From Bacillota bacterium (GTDB taxonomy: Bacteria; Bacillota; Clostridia; Lachnospirales; Lachnospiraceae): a DNA stretch of 64,000 nucleotides. The translations under genes were made by a program, and so were the position numbers. The notes under the pieces are model-generated. The model saw nothing but the letters and a program-made list of their open reading frames with translations. It had not been told where the DNA came from and did not search any database. The first letter of the stretch is position 1, and the number at the start of each line of letters is the position of its first letter. The stretch spans positions 62,001-126,000 of the forward strand of contig JAEZZQ010000021.1 in NCBI GenBank assembly GCA_023442465.1, read 5' to 3'. Below are positions 8,734 to 16,304 of this stretch, in pieces.

Positions 8734-10410
8734 TTATTTTCCAAGATAAACATCGAATGCTTTTTGACGGATTTCCAATACCTGCTGCAGACCCGCATCA
8801 TTTACGCTCTGCACATAAGCATCCCAGTCCGTGTCGATATCGGATTCCCCTGTCATCCATAAGGACCAGTAATTGTCGATAATGCCATTGATGCTGGCTT
8901 GTGTCATTGCCATCGTGTTCTGCTCGTCTTCCGTATATTTCATCATGAACTGCGGATAGCTATCCATCTCATCCGCCTTCGCAATTATATCGTTGTAATA
9001 CTCCCTCTCCTTTAAAGCATATGTCATATCCTGAGCCATTTCGATGGTACAATCCTGCCTGATATACATCGGTCCGTTATCCGCAAATGCATTGGTCCAT
9101 TTCCATGTACCTGCATCTGTATCTTTATCCAGGGGGTCTAAAACCTTGTAGCTGCTGTCTCCCATCTTTTCCACGCAGCCATCGGTAATTCCACCGAATA
9201 ATACCTGAACGGAAGTATCCGCATCGTAGAAACCGTCGACAAATCTCATTGCTGCATCCTTATCGGAGCAGTTGGCACTCATCGCAACTCTGTTAACCGC
9301 CATGTTCAGTCCGGTGTAATCGTCTCTCCAACGGGTATCATAGGTGCCTGCTGCAACGTCTATATCGTAATCGAGAGGCGCTAAGGGTTCATACTGTTCA
9401 TAAAGAGTGGGACCGAACTTATCCGTCTCTTCCCATCCGAATACTACGCCTACTAAAGCATCGCCGTTTTCATTGCCGCGGGATAAGGACTGGAATGCTG
9501 AATAATCATTGGTCAGTGCATTTTCATTGATCAATCCCTGAGAATACAGACCCTGCAAATATTTCATGAACAATTTATATCTTTCGTCCACTGCGTAATT
9601 TTTTACCTGACCATCCTCGGCAAAATATGCATCCACACCCCAGTTGGTCAACTGGATTCCCATTCCTCCCAGAAGGTTCGTAAGAGAATATGCGGAATTG
9701 AACCAGGCATTGTTGCCGCCGTATGCGTTGTAATCCAGAGGAATCTCATCGTTCATATCTCCGTTGCCGTTAGCATCCTGTTCCTTGAAGGCTTTCAAAA
9801 CAGCTTCCAGCTCGCTGAAGGTAGTTGGTTTTTCCAGCCCCAGATTATCCAGCCACTGCTTATTAATGAACATTACCGTATTGGTGGACGGCCATTTCCC
9901 TTGGAACTTCGGAATACCGTAAATCTTTCCGTCTAAAGAAGCCAGCACTTTCGTATCGGGCTGTTCGGTAAACATTGCCTGAATATTAGGCGCGTCCTTC
10001 TCGATCAATCCGGTCATATCCTGAAACAGACCGTTATATGTCGTGTAGTCGGAATCAATCGTCGCATTAAATACAAGATCCGGTATATCCCCGGAGGCAA
10101 ATCTGGTAGCCTTCACCGTTTCCCAGTCCGTGTAAATGGTTTCCCACTCCACATCCACTCCTGCTTTGTCTTCGATTTCCTGAAGCCACTGCATTTCATT
10201 TAAATCTTTGGTAAGCGGGTGCGCGATGAACAGGGCGGTCAGTTTTACCTTTTCACCGGATGACGTGCCGGTGCTTTCCGCTCCGGCAGAAGCGGATGTA
10301 TCTGCCTTACCGTTTGTGGGCGCGCTGTCTGCCGTTGCCCCTCCACAGCCTGCAAGCGCAGATGCGGTCATCATAGCTGCCAGTGTCAGTGCTGCAATTC
10401 TCTTTTTCAT
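8734..10410 (-). CDS. Sugar-binding lipoprotein of ABC importer, locus 1
   Basis: A 558-residue extracellular solute-binding protein of the LplA/YtcQ type. Signal peptide MKKRIAALTLAAMMTASALAG leads to a lipobox LAGC, then a Ser/Thr/Gly/Ala linker. A segment DANGNGDMNDEIPL looks like a calcium-binding loop common in this family. The start at 10410 has GGAGGAAAGAAT directly upstream; a longer frame to 10428 would begin inside that site. It lies 28 bases after the beta-L-arabinofuranosidase gene, so the likely ligand is an arabinofuranose-containing oligosaccharide (inference from context). Confidence 0.9.
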   Translation of the reverse strand: MKKRIAALTLAAMMTASALAGCGGATADSAPTNGKADTSASAGAESTGTSSGEKVKLTALFIAHPLTKDLNEMQWLQEIEDKAGVDVEWETIYTDWETVKATRFASGDIPDLVFNATIDSDYTTYNGLFQDMTGLIEKDAPNIQAMFTEQPDTKVLASLDGKIYGIPKFQGKWPSTNTVMFINKQWLDNLGLEKPTTFSELEAVLKAFKEQDANGNGDMNDEIPLDYNAYGGNNAWFNSAYSLTNLLGGMGIQLTNWGVDAYFAEDGQVKNYAVDERYKLFMKYLQGLYSQGLINENALTNDYSAFQSLSRGNENGDALVGVVFGWEETDKFGPTLYEQYEPLAPLDYDIDVAAGTYDTRWRDDYTGLNMAVNRVAMSANCSDKDAAMRFVDGFYDADTSVQVLFGGITDGCVEKMGDSSYKVLDPLDKDTDAGTWKWTNAFADNGPMYIRQDCTIEMAQDMTYALKEREYYNDIIAKADEMDSYPQFMMKYTEDEQNTMAMTQASINGIIDNYWSLWMTGESDIDTDWDAYVQSVNDAGLQQVLEIRQKAFDVYLGK

Positions 10411-10437
10411 ATTCTTTCCTCCAATCATTTTTTCTTG

Positions 10438-12777
10438 TTACTTTTTGATATATAGTTCGTCAAAAATCCTGCATTCGCCGCTAAGGCCTATATTTTGAAA
10501 TTTCACGGTAACCGTGTTGTTTCCCAGTAACATTTCCTCCGGCAGGAGGTATTCCTTCGTGTAGAACTCCTCGTCTTCCCCAAAAAGCGTTTCTGCTACA
10601 AACAGCTCGTCGTTCAAATAGATATGGAAGGAGCTTCCTTCGTCTTCATCGGCATAGGTCACGCAAAGCTTCTTCGCCTTTTCCGTCAGGCCAAGCTCGT
10701 AGGAGAACCAGCCGTTTTCTTTCACATAACGGCAGCGGTGTCCATCCACCCTCGACGTATCCGTCTTCTCACCCTTGATATGGTGAGCAAGCTCATATTG
10801 TTCATTTCCGATAGGAACCGTATCGATCTGGCTCTTCGAAAGCGCCTGTCTCCTCCTCTCACGTTCTCTATATCTTGCTAATGTCTGGGAGCCCTTCTGG
10901 CACAGCTTAAAGTAAATGCCGTAACGATCCTGATATCTTGCATAATGAGGAGTGAATATCAGCTCCCTGTCAGCCTCCATATTTTTCAAGATAAATTCCA
11001 ATTTCCCCGGAACCCGAACCAGATTTTTACCCAAATCTGCTTTCCACTCTGAAATCGTCCCATTTTCCACTACGATGTAATCCTTGATCAGCAGTTCCTT
11101 CATAGGAACGAGAACATCCACTCCGGTAATGGTCATATCCATCATTTGTCTTCCAAGTCCCGCGCTGAGAACAAAAGGACCATAGGTAAATGCAACGGCG
11201 TTTTTGTTGTCGGGGAGGCTGTGCAGTGCCAGACCCATGGGAAAGGCAATTTCTATCTCGTCCCCCTCCTGCCAGCGGCAGAACAAGATGAGATAACCTT
11301 TTTCCTCTTTGCTTACCGTCTCCTTTATAGTTTGTTTTATCCGAGGACTCCCTTCACACCATTCGGGTATGCGCAGAGCGATTTCCGTCTGCTCACTTTT
11401 TTCACCGCATTTTACCACTTTTATCCTGACGGTATCGCTTACAAGAAAATCTCCGGTCACTTCCAGTTCAAGTCCATTTTCTTCCGTGGATACCTTGGAA
11501 TTTACAAAACGGTTGATATAGACCCTTCCCGGAAAAGTAAAATAAATCCCTTCCGTCAGTTTGGTGAAATTCTCCATTCCGGTTCCCGTACAGCACCAGA
11601 AACGATCGAAGGGCGTTCCAAACACCTTGAAATATCCCGTAGCCATAGGCTGGAAGTAAGTGGTCATTCCCGTCTTAGGATGTTGAGAGGAAAGGATCGT
11701 ATTGATGAACGACCTTTCATAATAATCCGCATATTTCTTCTCTCCCGTTATCTGAAACAGCAGTTTGGAGAGCTTGAGCATATTGTAAGTATTACAGGTC
11801 TCACAATTACAAGCCGTTCTCTCATCGTCCAGTACATCCGGCTCTCCGAAATGCTCCCATTCACTGTTACCTCCGGTGATATATGTATGATGCTCGGTTA
11901 CCGTCCGGTAAAAATTCTCGGCGGCCTGCAAATAAAACCTTTCCTCATCCTCCGCCTCTCCATTTCCAAAGGCGATATAGCGCTTCAATCCGCCTAACAG
12001 CTTAGGAATAGTTGCGTTGGCATGCAGTCCGTTCAGAATATCCCTGTTCTCATACATCGCCTGAAAAAGCGGCATTTCGTCGAACTGATGAGCAGCCTGG
12101 GCAAACCTCTCGTCCCCCGTCTCCATATATAAATCATAAAGGCAGTCGTTCATGCCTCCGTATTCTACATCCAAAACTACCGCTCTCGTCTCCTCACTCC
12201 AGCCACAGCACCTGCGGTATATCCAAAGTCCGAGAGAAGTCATTATCTCATATGCCGTTTTGCTTCCCGTGAAGCGATAGGCCGCTATCAGCCCCTCCAT
12301 CACCTTGTGCATGGTATACCACGGTACCCATACCGGCCTTTTGCTTTCCACCCTGTCGAACAGCTCACTGGGAGAAGCGAACAGATAACCGTCCTCGTGC
12401 TGGCTTCTCCTAAGCTCCGAGAGGGTATATTCTATTTTCCGAAGAAATACTTCGTCCTTCGTCTCCCCGTATGCCTGCGAGATAGCAGTCAGATAATGGC
12501 CCAACGTGTGCCCTTGAATCTCGGTGCTTTCCCAGCCGGGATAGCGTCCGGTCCTGGCCGCAGCGCCTCCGGTTTCCAAAAATCCGCAAAGCAGCTTATC
12601 TACATCCAATTCATTCAAATACTTTAGCTCCAACCGGAAAGCATTTTCCAAAAAAGGATCTGTGATTCTGACGCTGTCGTATTCCAGCTCCTTATACCGA
12701 ATCACTTTACTTCGTTTTCCCATTTTGTCAGTTTTCATATTCTTATGAATTCTCCTATCCCTTTTGTTCTGTTCCAT
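10438..12777 (-). CDS. Beta-L-arabinofuranosidase, GH127/GH146 type
   Basis: A 779-residue protein of the former DUF1680 group, whose members release beta-L-arabinofuranose from plant hydroxyproline-linked glycans or pectin side chains. Key features: HTLGHYLTA and PWYTMHKVMEGL in the alpha/alpha barrel, then CNCETCNTYNMLKL and FWCCTGTG, which supply the Glu and Cys residues of the zinc-thiolate active site known in HypBA1. Additional C-terminal beta domains are present, as in GH146. No signal peptide, so it acts in the cytosol on imported sugar. Start is uncertain: 12777 has no clear ribosome site; ATG at 12738 follows an AGGAG at a long 13-base spacing. First gene of locus 1. Confidence 0.85.
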   Translation of the reverse strand: MEQNKRDRRIHKNMKTDKMGKRSKVIRYKELEYDSVRITDPFLENAFRLELKYLNELDVDKLLCGFLETGGAAARTGRYPGWESTEIQGHTLGHYLTAISQAYGETKDEVFLRKIEYTLSELRRSQHEDGYLFASPSELFDRVESKRPVWVPWYTMHKVMEGLIAAYRFTGSKTAYEIMTSLGLWIYRRCCGWSEETRAVVLDVEYGGMNDCLYDLYMETGDERFAQAAHQFDEMPLFQAMYENRDILNGLHANATIPKLLGGLKRYIAFGNGEAEDEERFYLQAAENFYRTVTEHHTYITGGNSEWEHFGEPDVLDDERTACNCETCNTYNMLKLSKLLFQITGEKKYADYYERSFINTILSSQHPKTGMTTYFQPMATGYFKVFGTPFDRFWCCTGTGMENFTKLTEGIYFTFPGRVYINRFVNSKVSTEENGLELEVTGDFLVSDTVRIKVVKCGEKSEQTEIALRIPEWCEGSPRIKQTIKETVSKEEKGYLILFCRWQEGDEIEIAFPMGLALHSLPDNKNAVAFTYGPFVLSAGLGRQMMDMTITGVDVLVPMKELLIKDYIVVENGTISEWKADLGKNLVRVPGKLEFILKNMEADRELIFTPHYARYQDRYGIYFKLCQKGSQTLARYRERERRRQALSKSQIDTVPIGNEQYELAHHIKGEKTDTSRVDGHRCRYVKENGWFSYELGLTEKAKKLCVTYADEDEGSSFHIYLNDELFVAETLFGEDEEFYTKEYLLPEEMLLGNNTVTVKFQNIGLSGECRIFDELYIKK

Positions 12778-13074
12778 GGGCAGAATATAGCATCATACAA
12801 GGGAAAGTAAAATATCATAGTGCTTTATAAAGTGTAAAATTGTAATATATTTCTTTTTTACACCACCATCTTATGTGATTTTTACACTTTTCCTAACTTT
12901 TGTGTACGTTATGCCTATATATATTTACTTTTATTGGGAATCATTATATAATATTTTTAAATAGACGTGTTTTAAAGACACTTATTTACACTCAAAAATA
13001 TGTTATAAAGTTCATTTAGGTGTCATTTCGTTTGGTAATAAGTATCTCAAAGTAAGAAAGGGTGTGATTTTTCT
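12778..13074. promoter_or_regulatory. Divergent control region with four TTTACAC sites
   Basis: A+T-rich region between the GH127 operon and the AraC gene. The heptamer TTTACAC occurs at 12857-12863, 12881-12887 and 12985-12991 on the plus strand and at 12832-12838 on the minus strand. The pair at 12831-12839 and 12880-12889 forms an inverted repeat AGTGTAAAA/TTTTTACACT. A candidate promoter for the AraC gene is TTTACT at 12924-12929 and TATAAT at 12947-12952 with 17-bp spacing. Confidence 0.5.
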
Positions 13075-13959
13075 ATGTATGTATATGAGTTTTATATCGA
13101 GCATCCAATAAATTATGTTATGACCGGAAAGTTTGAAGCTCCTTCTCCTAACTGGGTGCATGAGGATTTCCCGCTGACCGATTATGAATTATTCGTAGTC
13201 ACAAAGGATACCTTATACATTTCATATAACGGGGAACCGTTTACTATAAATGAAGGAGAGTTTCTTCTGCTTCCTCCCCTTCCGCCCCCGAACAACCGCA
13301 GAAAGGGCATTCGGCCCTCCCATTGCAGCTTCTATTGGCTTCACTTTTCTGTGAATCACGAAGTAGCCCTGAGTACGATTCCGAACTCCAAGCACGCGGC
13401 TTATCCTTATACCGTTCCTCAATACACCATTGCCATTCCGCGCCAAGGGAAGATTCCTCATGCGGAAAAAATCGTGGTGCTTATGAAGCAGCTTCAGGAC
13501 TCTATTCGCAGCAACTATGACAACACTACTGCCAATTATCTTTCTACTACTATTCTTTGCGAGCTTTATAGCCAGTTCTATAGAGAGAACAATGTCAGCC
13601 AGCGCTCCAAGCGTACCCAGAAGCAGATGTATTATGATATCATCGATTATGTGAAATCCAATACGGACAAGAATCTGAAGGTGGCTGACGTAGCCGCTCA
13701 CTTTTGTTATAACGAAAAATACCTTTCCCATCTGTTCAGCAACATAGCAGGCATACCGCTCAAACAATTTATTCTGAACGTAAAAATGGATGCCGCCAAC
13801 TTCATGCTGACGGATACAAATGCTTCTATCAGTGAAATTGCGGCATCCCTGGGTTTTACCGACAGCCATAACTTTGCCAAAGCCTACAAGAAAATCGCAG
13901 GGCTGACTCCTACAGAGTATCGCAATGCATTTTTCAAACGGCTGCTATATCATGTTTGA
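13075..13959 (+). CDS. AraC family regulator of locus 1
   Basis: A 294-residue activator-type protein. The N-terminal half (to about 150) is a cupin-like sensing domain with EGEFLLLPPLPP; the C-terminal 100 residues hold two helix-turn-helix units (LKVADVAAHFCYNEKYLSHLFSNIAG region and ISEIAASLGFTDSHNFAKAYKK region) ending in the family signature GLTPTEYR. AAGGGTG precedes the ATG. It is divergent from the arabinofuranosidase operon, and so most likely senses a related sugar and turns that operon on. TTTACAC repeats in the shared intergenic region are candidate binding sites. Confidence 0.9.
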   Translation: MYVYEFYIEHPINYVMTGKFEAPSPNWVHEDFPLTDYELFVVTKDTLYISYNGEPFTINEGEFLLLPPLPPPNNRRKGIRPSHCSFYWLHFSVNHEVALSTIPNSKHAAYPYTVPQYTIAIPRQGKIPHAEKIVVLMKQLQDSIRSNYDNTTANYLSTTILCELYSQFYRENNVSQRSKRTQKQMYYDIIDYVKSNTDKNLKVADVAAHFCYNEKYLSHLFSNIAGIPLKQFILNVKMDAANFMLTDTNASISEIAASLGFTDSHNFAKAYKKIAGLTPTEYRNAFFKRLLYHV

Positions 13960-13969
13960 TGACCAAGGA

Positions 13970-14004
13970 CTGACAAGGCCTTATCCGGCTGTGCGGCCTT
14001 GTCA
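13970..14004. terminator. Hairpin between convergent genes
   Basis: GACAAGGCC and GGCCTTGTC form a strong stem with a 14-base loop between the AraC and ABC-F stop codons. Neither strand has a good T-run after it, so its role as a bidirectional terminator is only likely. Confidence 0.45.
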
Positions 14005-14015
14005 ATCAGTGGCAT

Positions 14016-15575
14016 CTAAAGCTGTACTATCTTCGCTTCTATTTTGTCCACGAAGGCTTTATCATGTTCTACCATAAGGAGGGTAGGATTGTATCTCATA
14101 ATCAGCTCCTCGATCTGCATTCTGGAAAATACATCGATAAAGTTAAGAGGTTCATCCCAAATATAAAGGTGAGCCTGCTCGCAGAGACTTCTGGCGATGA
14201 GTACCTTTTTCTTCTGCCCTCCACTGTATTCCTCCATGTTCTTCTCGAACTGGATTCTGGAAAAATCCAGCTTTCTGAGCAGTGCCTTAAAAAGAGTCTC
14301 GTCAATATCATACTTCCTGGCATAGTCCGAAATACTTCCAAAGAGGTGAGAAGTGTCCTGAGGCACATAAGAAATGATCAGACCTCCCGCCGGCTCGATC
14401 CGCCCACTTACTTTTCCGCTATATTCTCTTTCCATGTCATAGTTTCGGTGCGCAGATTCTGAAACGCTAGATAATACAGCCTTTATGATGCTGGATTTAC
14501 CGCAGCCGTTTCTTCCTTGAAGCACTATTTTTTCACCGTTTCTGATCGCCAAATTAAAACCGTCAATTATCTGCTTTTCATTGCTGTTCCCATCTCCGCT
14601 CTTGGACAGATAAGAGATTCCCACACTTTCAAGGCGTACTAACACGTCCTTGTGATGCCTGAGCGGGAACAGCTTAAGGTCATCTGCGGTCTCGATATTT
14701 TTAAGCAAAGACGATTTTTCTTCTATCGCCCTCTCCTGCCTCCTTTCGGTATTTTTGCGGCGCATCTGCATACGGCGGGACTTCTCCCCTACATAGGCTC
14801 TGGTATCAATATTCTTTTCATATTTTTCCGACTTTTTTCCTATCTTGGTAGATTCTACATTATCAGCCCATTCCCTGGACTGCCTGGCTGATTCTTTCAG
14901 GCGATGGATATCCTTCTTCAGCCGTTCATTTTCGGCCAGTTCATATTCGTCCTGTCTCCTCTTGTTCTCCCGCCAACTGGAGAAATTGCCCTGCTGTACT
15001 TCGATATTGGTCTTATTGATGGTCAGCACGTGGTCGATGCACTCATCCAGAAACATTCTGTCATGGGATACGAGAATATAACCTTTTTTCTTATTCAGAT
15101 AGTCACTGACCAGCTCTCTCGTCTGCATATCCAGATGGTTGGTAGGCTCGTCGATCAAAAGGAAGCTGTTTTCTTTGGAAAAAAGAACCGCCAGCATTAC
15201 TTTTGTCTGCTCTCCGTTGCTCAAGGTGTCAAAGGGTCTGTAGAAAACCTCCGTATCCACTTGAAGCAGTGTCAGTTCCCTGCATACCTTCCAGAATTCG
15301 TAATCCGGATAGATTTCCTCTACTACGGCCAGCGTATCCTTGGTACGGTCGGATATTATAAAGGGGAAATAATCGAATTCCACGCAGGACGTTATCGTTC
15401 CCTTATATTCATATTTTCCTTGAAGCAGATTTAAAAAGGTAGTCTTTCCCCTTCCGTTTCTTGCAATAAATCCTAATTTCCAATCCGTATCTATCTGGAA
15501 AGAGACGTCCTCAAATATATTGTCATAGCTTCCGTCATAATAAAAAGTTAAATGGTTTACACTTATTTGTGACAT
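14016..15575 (-). CDS. ABC-F protein, ribosome protection type (Lsa/CplR-like)
   Basis: A 519-residue soluble protein with two ABC ATPase domains and no membrane part. Domain 1 has Walker A ARNGRGKT (the first residue is Ala where close relatives have Gly), signature LSNGEQ and Walker B LLIDEPTNHLD. A charged linker of about 80 residues (the antibiotic-resistance interdomain) follows. Domain 2 has GRNGCGKS, YSGGQ and LYIWDEPLNFID. The opening MSQISVNHLTFYYDGSYDNI is typical of clostridial Lsa/CplR-like proteins that displace lincosamides, pleuromutilins or streptogramin A from the ribosome. Drug range here is not shown. ACGGAGGT precedes the ATG. The 430-base leader with uORFs and an attenuator supports antibiotic-induced expression. 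Confidence 0.85.
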   Translation of the reverse strand: MSQISVNHLTFYYDGSYDNIFEDVSFQIDTDWKLGFIARNGRGKTTFLNLLQGKYEYKGTITSCVEFDYFPFIISDRTKDTLAVVEEIYPDYEFWKVCRELTLLQVDTEVFYRPFDTLSNGEQTKVMLAVLFSKENSFLLIDEPTNHLDMQTRELVSDYLNKKKGYILVSHDRMFLDECIDHVLTINKTNIEVQQGNFSSWRENKRRQDEYELAENERLKKDIHRLKESARQSREWADNVESTKIGKKSEKYEKNIDTRAYVGEKSRRMQMRRKNTERRQERAIEEKSSLLKNIETADDLKLFPLRHHKDVLVRLESVGISYLSKSGDGNSNEKQIIDGFNLAIRNGEKIVLQGRNGCGKSSIIKAVLSSVSESAHRNYDMEREYSGKVSGRIEPAGGLIISYVPQDTSHLFGSISDYARKYDIDETLFKALLRKLDFSRIQFEKNMEEYSGGQKKKVLIARSLCEQAHLYIWDEPLNFIDVFSRMQIEELIMRYNPTLLMVEHDKAFVDKIEAKIVQL

Positions 15576-15640
15576 TTATATACCTCCGTTTTATAGGCCC
15601 GGCTCTATGCATTTGCAGTGCCAAAGCCTTCACTTTTGGA

Positions 15641-15676
15641 AGCACAGCTTTTGCTTGGCGCACACAGCTGCGCATC
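15641..15676. repeat. Dispersed repeat copy A
   Basis: Matches 41164-41196: both begin AGCACAGCTTTTG and end CTGCGCATC with small gaps between. A TTCCTATCAAA tract occurs nearby in both regions (15714-15724; 41108-41118). It lies inside the ABC-F leader and could add structure to that RNA. Confidence 0.45.
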
Positions 15677-15730
15677 CCGTCCGATAGGGCTTTTTCTGTA
15701 ATAGGATGCCATTTCCTATCAAAGAAAAAA

Positions 15731-15754
15731 GGTGCAGAAATAATTATCTGCACC
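15731..15754 (-). terminator. Premature terminator (attenuator) of ABC-F leader
   Basis: On the minus strand GGTGCAGA and TCTGCACC make an 8-bp perfect stem with an 8-base loop, followed at once by TTTTTTCTTT. It lies about 155 bases upstream of the ABC-F start codon and no gene ends before it, so it acts within the leader. Confidence 0.8.
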
Positions 15755-15916
15755 TGACAAATCACACCGTTACGATTCCGCCTATTGGCTTCATGGTAAT
15801 AAATGACACACAGAAATTATGCATCCTGCATAATTCCGCGCTTACAATATCAAAAGATGTCCGACTTCAATTATTCCTGCCCGCACGATAACAAAACCCC
15901 GGCCTGTCACGTTACA

Positions 15917-15949
15917 TCACACTAACGGCCGAATTATCATGCACATCAT
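15917..15949 (-). CDS. Second leader uORF, 10 codons
   Basis: ATG ATG TGC then seven more codons to TGA, peptide MMCMIIRPLV. Its 3' half runs into the first stem of the leader (CGGCCGTTA), so a ribosome here would open that stem. No clear ribosome site; reinitiation after the first uORF is the likely route. Tentative. Confidence 0.35.
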   Translation of the reverse strand: MMCMIIRPLV

Positions 15950-15960
15950 TCAGTTACTGA

Positions 15961-15981
15961 TCAGCAAGAATAAATAATCAT
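15961..15981 (-). CDS. Leader uORF MIIYSC
   Basis: A six-codon frame, peptide MIIYSC, with AGGAGA eight bases before its ATG and a TGA stop. It lies about 30 bases after the predicted start of transcription. Position and size fit a sensor peptide whose translation stalls under ribosome-targeting drugs, as in other ABC-F and erm leaders. A three-codon frame starting inside the ribosome site is an alternative. Confidence 0.5.
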   Translation of the reverse strand: MIIYSC

Positions 15982-16015
15982 CCACACATCTCCTATTCTT
16001 TAAATTTTCTCCATC

Positions 16016-16044
16016 AATATATCATTTGTTTAAATAAATGTCAA
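16016..16044 (-). promoter_or_regulatory. Consensus promoter of the ABC-F transcript
   Basis: TTGACA (16039-16044) and TATATT (16016-16021) on the minus strand, separated by exactly 17 bp. Near-perfect housekeeping sigma sites; predicted start near 16009. Confidence 0.8.
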
Positions 16045-16172
16045 CTCTGTCTTTTTTGATTTACTAGCTACTCTCATTTCATGGCTGCTTTCAAACTATG
16101 ATATGGACTGGGAATCAATCAACCTTACTTTTTTTATGAACTTTTCTATCTAAAATAAAAATAAAAAGGAGG

Positions 16173-16201
16173 TTGACAAATATTATATGTAAGAATATAA
16201 T
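16173..16201 (+). promoter_or_regulatory. Consensus promoter of the Amt-PII gene
   Basis: TTGACA at 16173-16178 and TATAAT at 16196-16201 with a 17-bp spacer: a perfect consensus. Predicted start of transcription is near 16208, only about nine bases before a terminator stem. Confidence 0.85.
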
Positions 16202-16216
16202 GCAAGCAGCAGCAAA

Positions 16217-16248
16217 GGTGCTTTAGATTTTTCTAAAGCGCCTTTTTT
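16217..16248 (+). terminator. Leader terminator before the Amt-PII gene
   Basis: GGTGCTTTAGA and TCTAAAGCGCC form an 11-bp stem (one G-T pair) with a 4-base loop, followed by TTTTTT. No plus-strand gene lies upstream, so it can only act on transcripts of the ammonium transporter gene. A second small stem CTGAG/CTCAG lies at 16265-16286, before the ribosome site. Confidence 0.8.
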
Positions 16249-16304
16249 ATTGCCAATATAAAATGCTGAGGGGAAATATCCACTCAGGGCAGAAGGAGGC
16301 CTAT

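Larger units (their letters stand above)
15576..16009 (-). promoter_or_regulatory. Attenuated leader of the ABC-F gene
   Basis: About 430 bases from the predicted start of transcription to the ABC-F ATG. In order on the minus strand: a six-codon uORF, a ten-codon uORF, a stem CGGCC/GGCCG with an inner GTTA/TAAC pair (15901-15932), a palindrome ATTATGCA/TGCATAAT (15816-15834), an intrinsic terminator (15731-15754), a repeat-like segment (15641-15676), and the ribosome site. Bases 15808-15820 can pair with the 5' arm of the terminator, which would disrupt it. Confidence 0.7.

Noticed and set aside
7252..8882. Plus-strand frames of 222 and 272 codons
   Set aside because: They are antisense to two clear permease genes and show no recognisable protein sequence.
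11146..11997. 283-codon plus-strand frame
   Set aside because: Antisense to the GH127-type gene; no ribosome site and composition typical of a shadow frame.
15535..15765. 76-codon minus-strand frame overlapping the ABC-F start
   Set aside because: It spans the terminator and the repeat in the leader and has no ribosome site; the short MIIYSC frame is a better leader peptide.
16202..16248. ANTAR two-hairpin antitermination site
   Set aside because: A hexaloop AAAGGT with A1 and G4 can be drawn, but the stem has only three pairs and there is no room for the first hairpin after the promoter. Kept only as a possibility in the findings.
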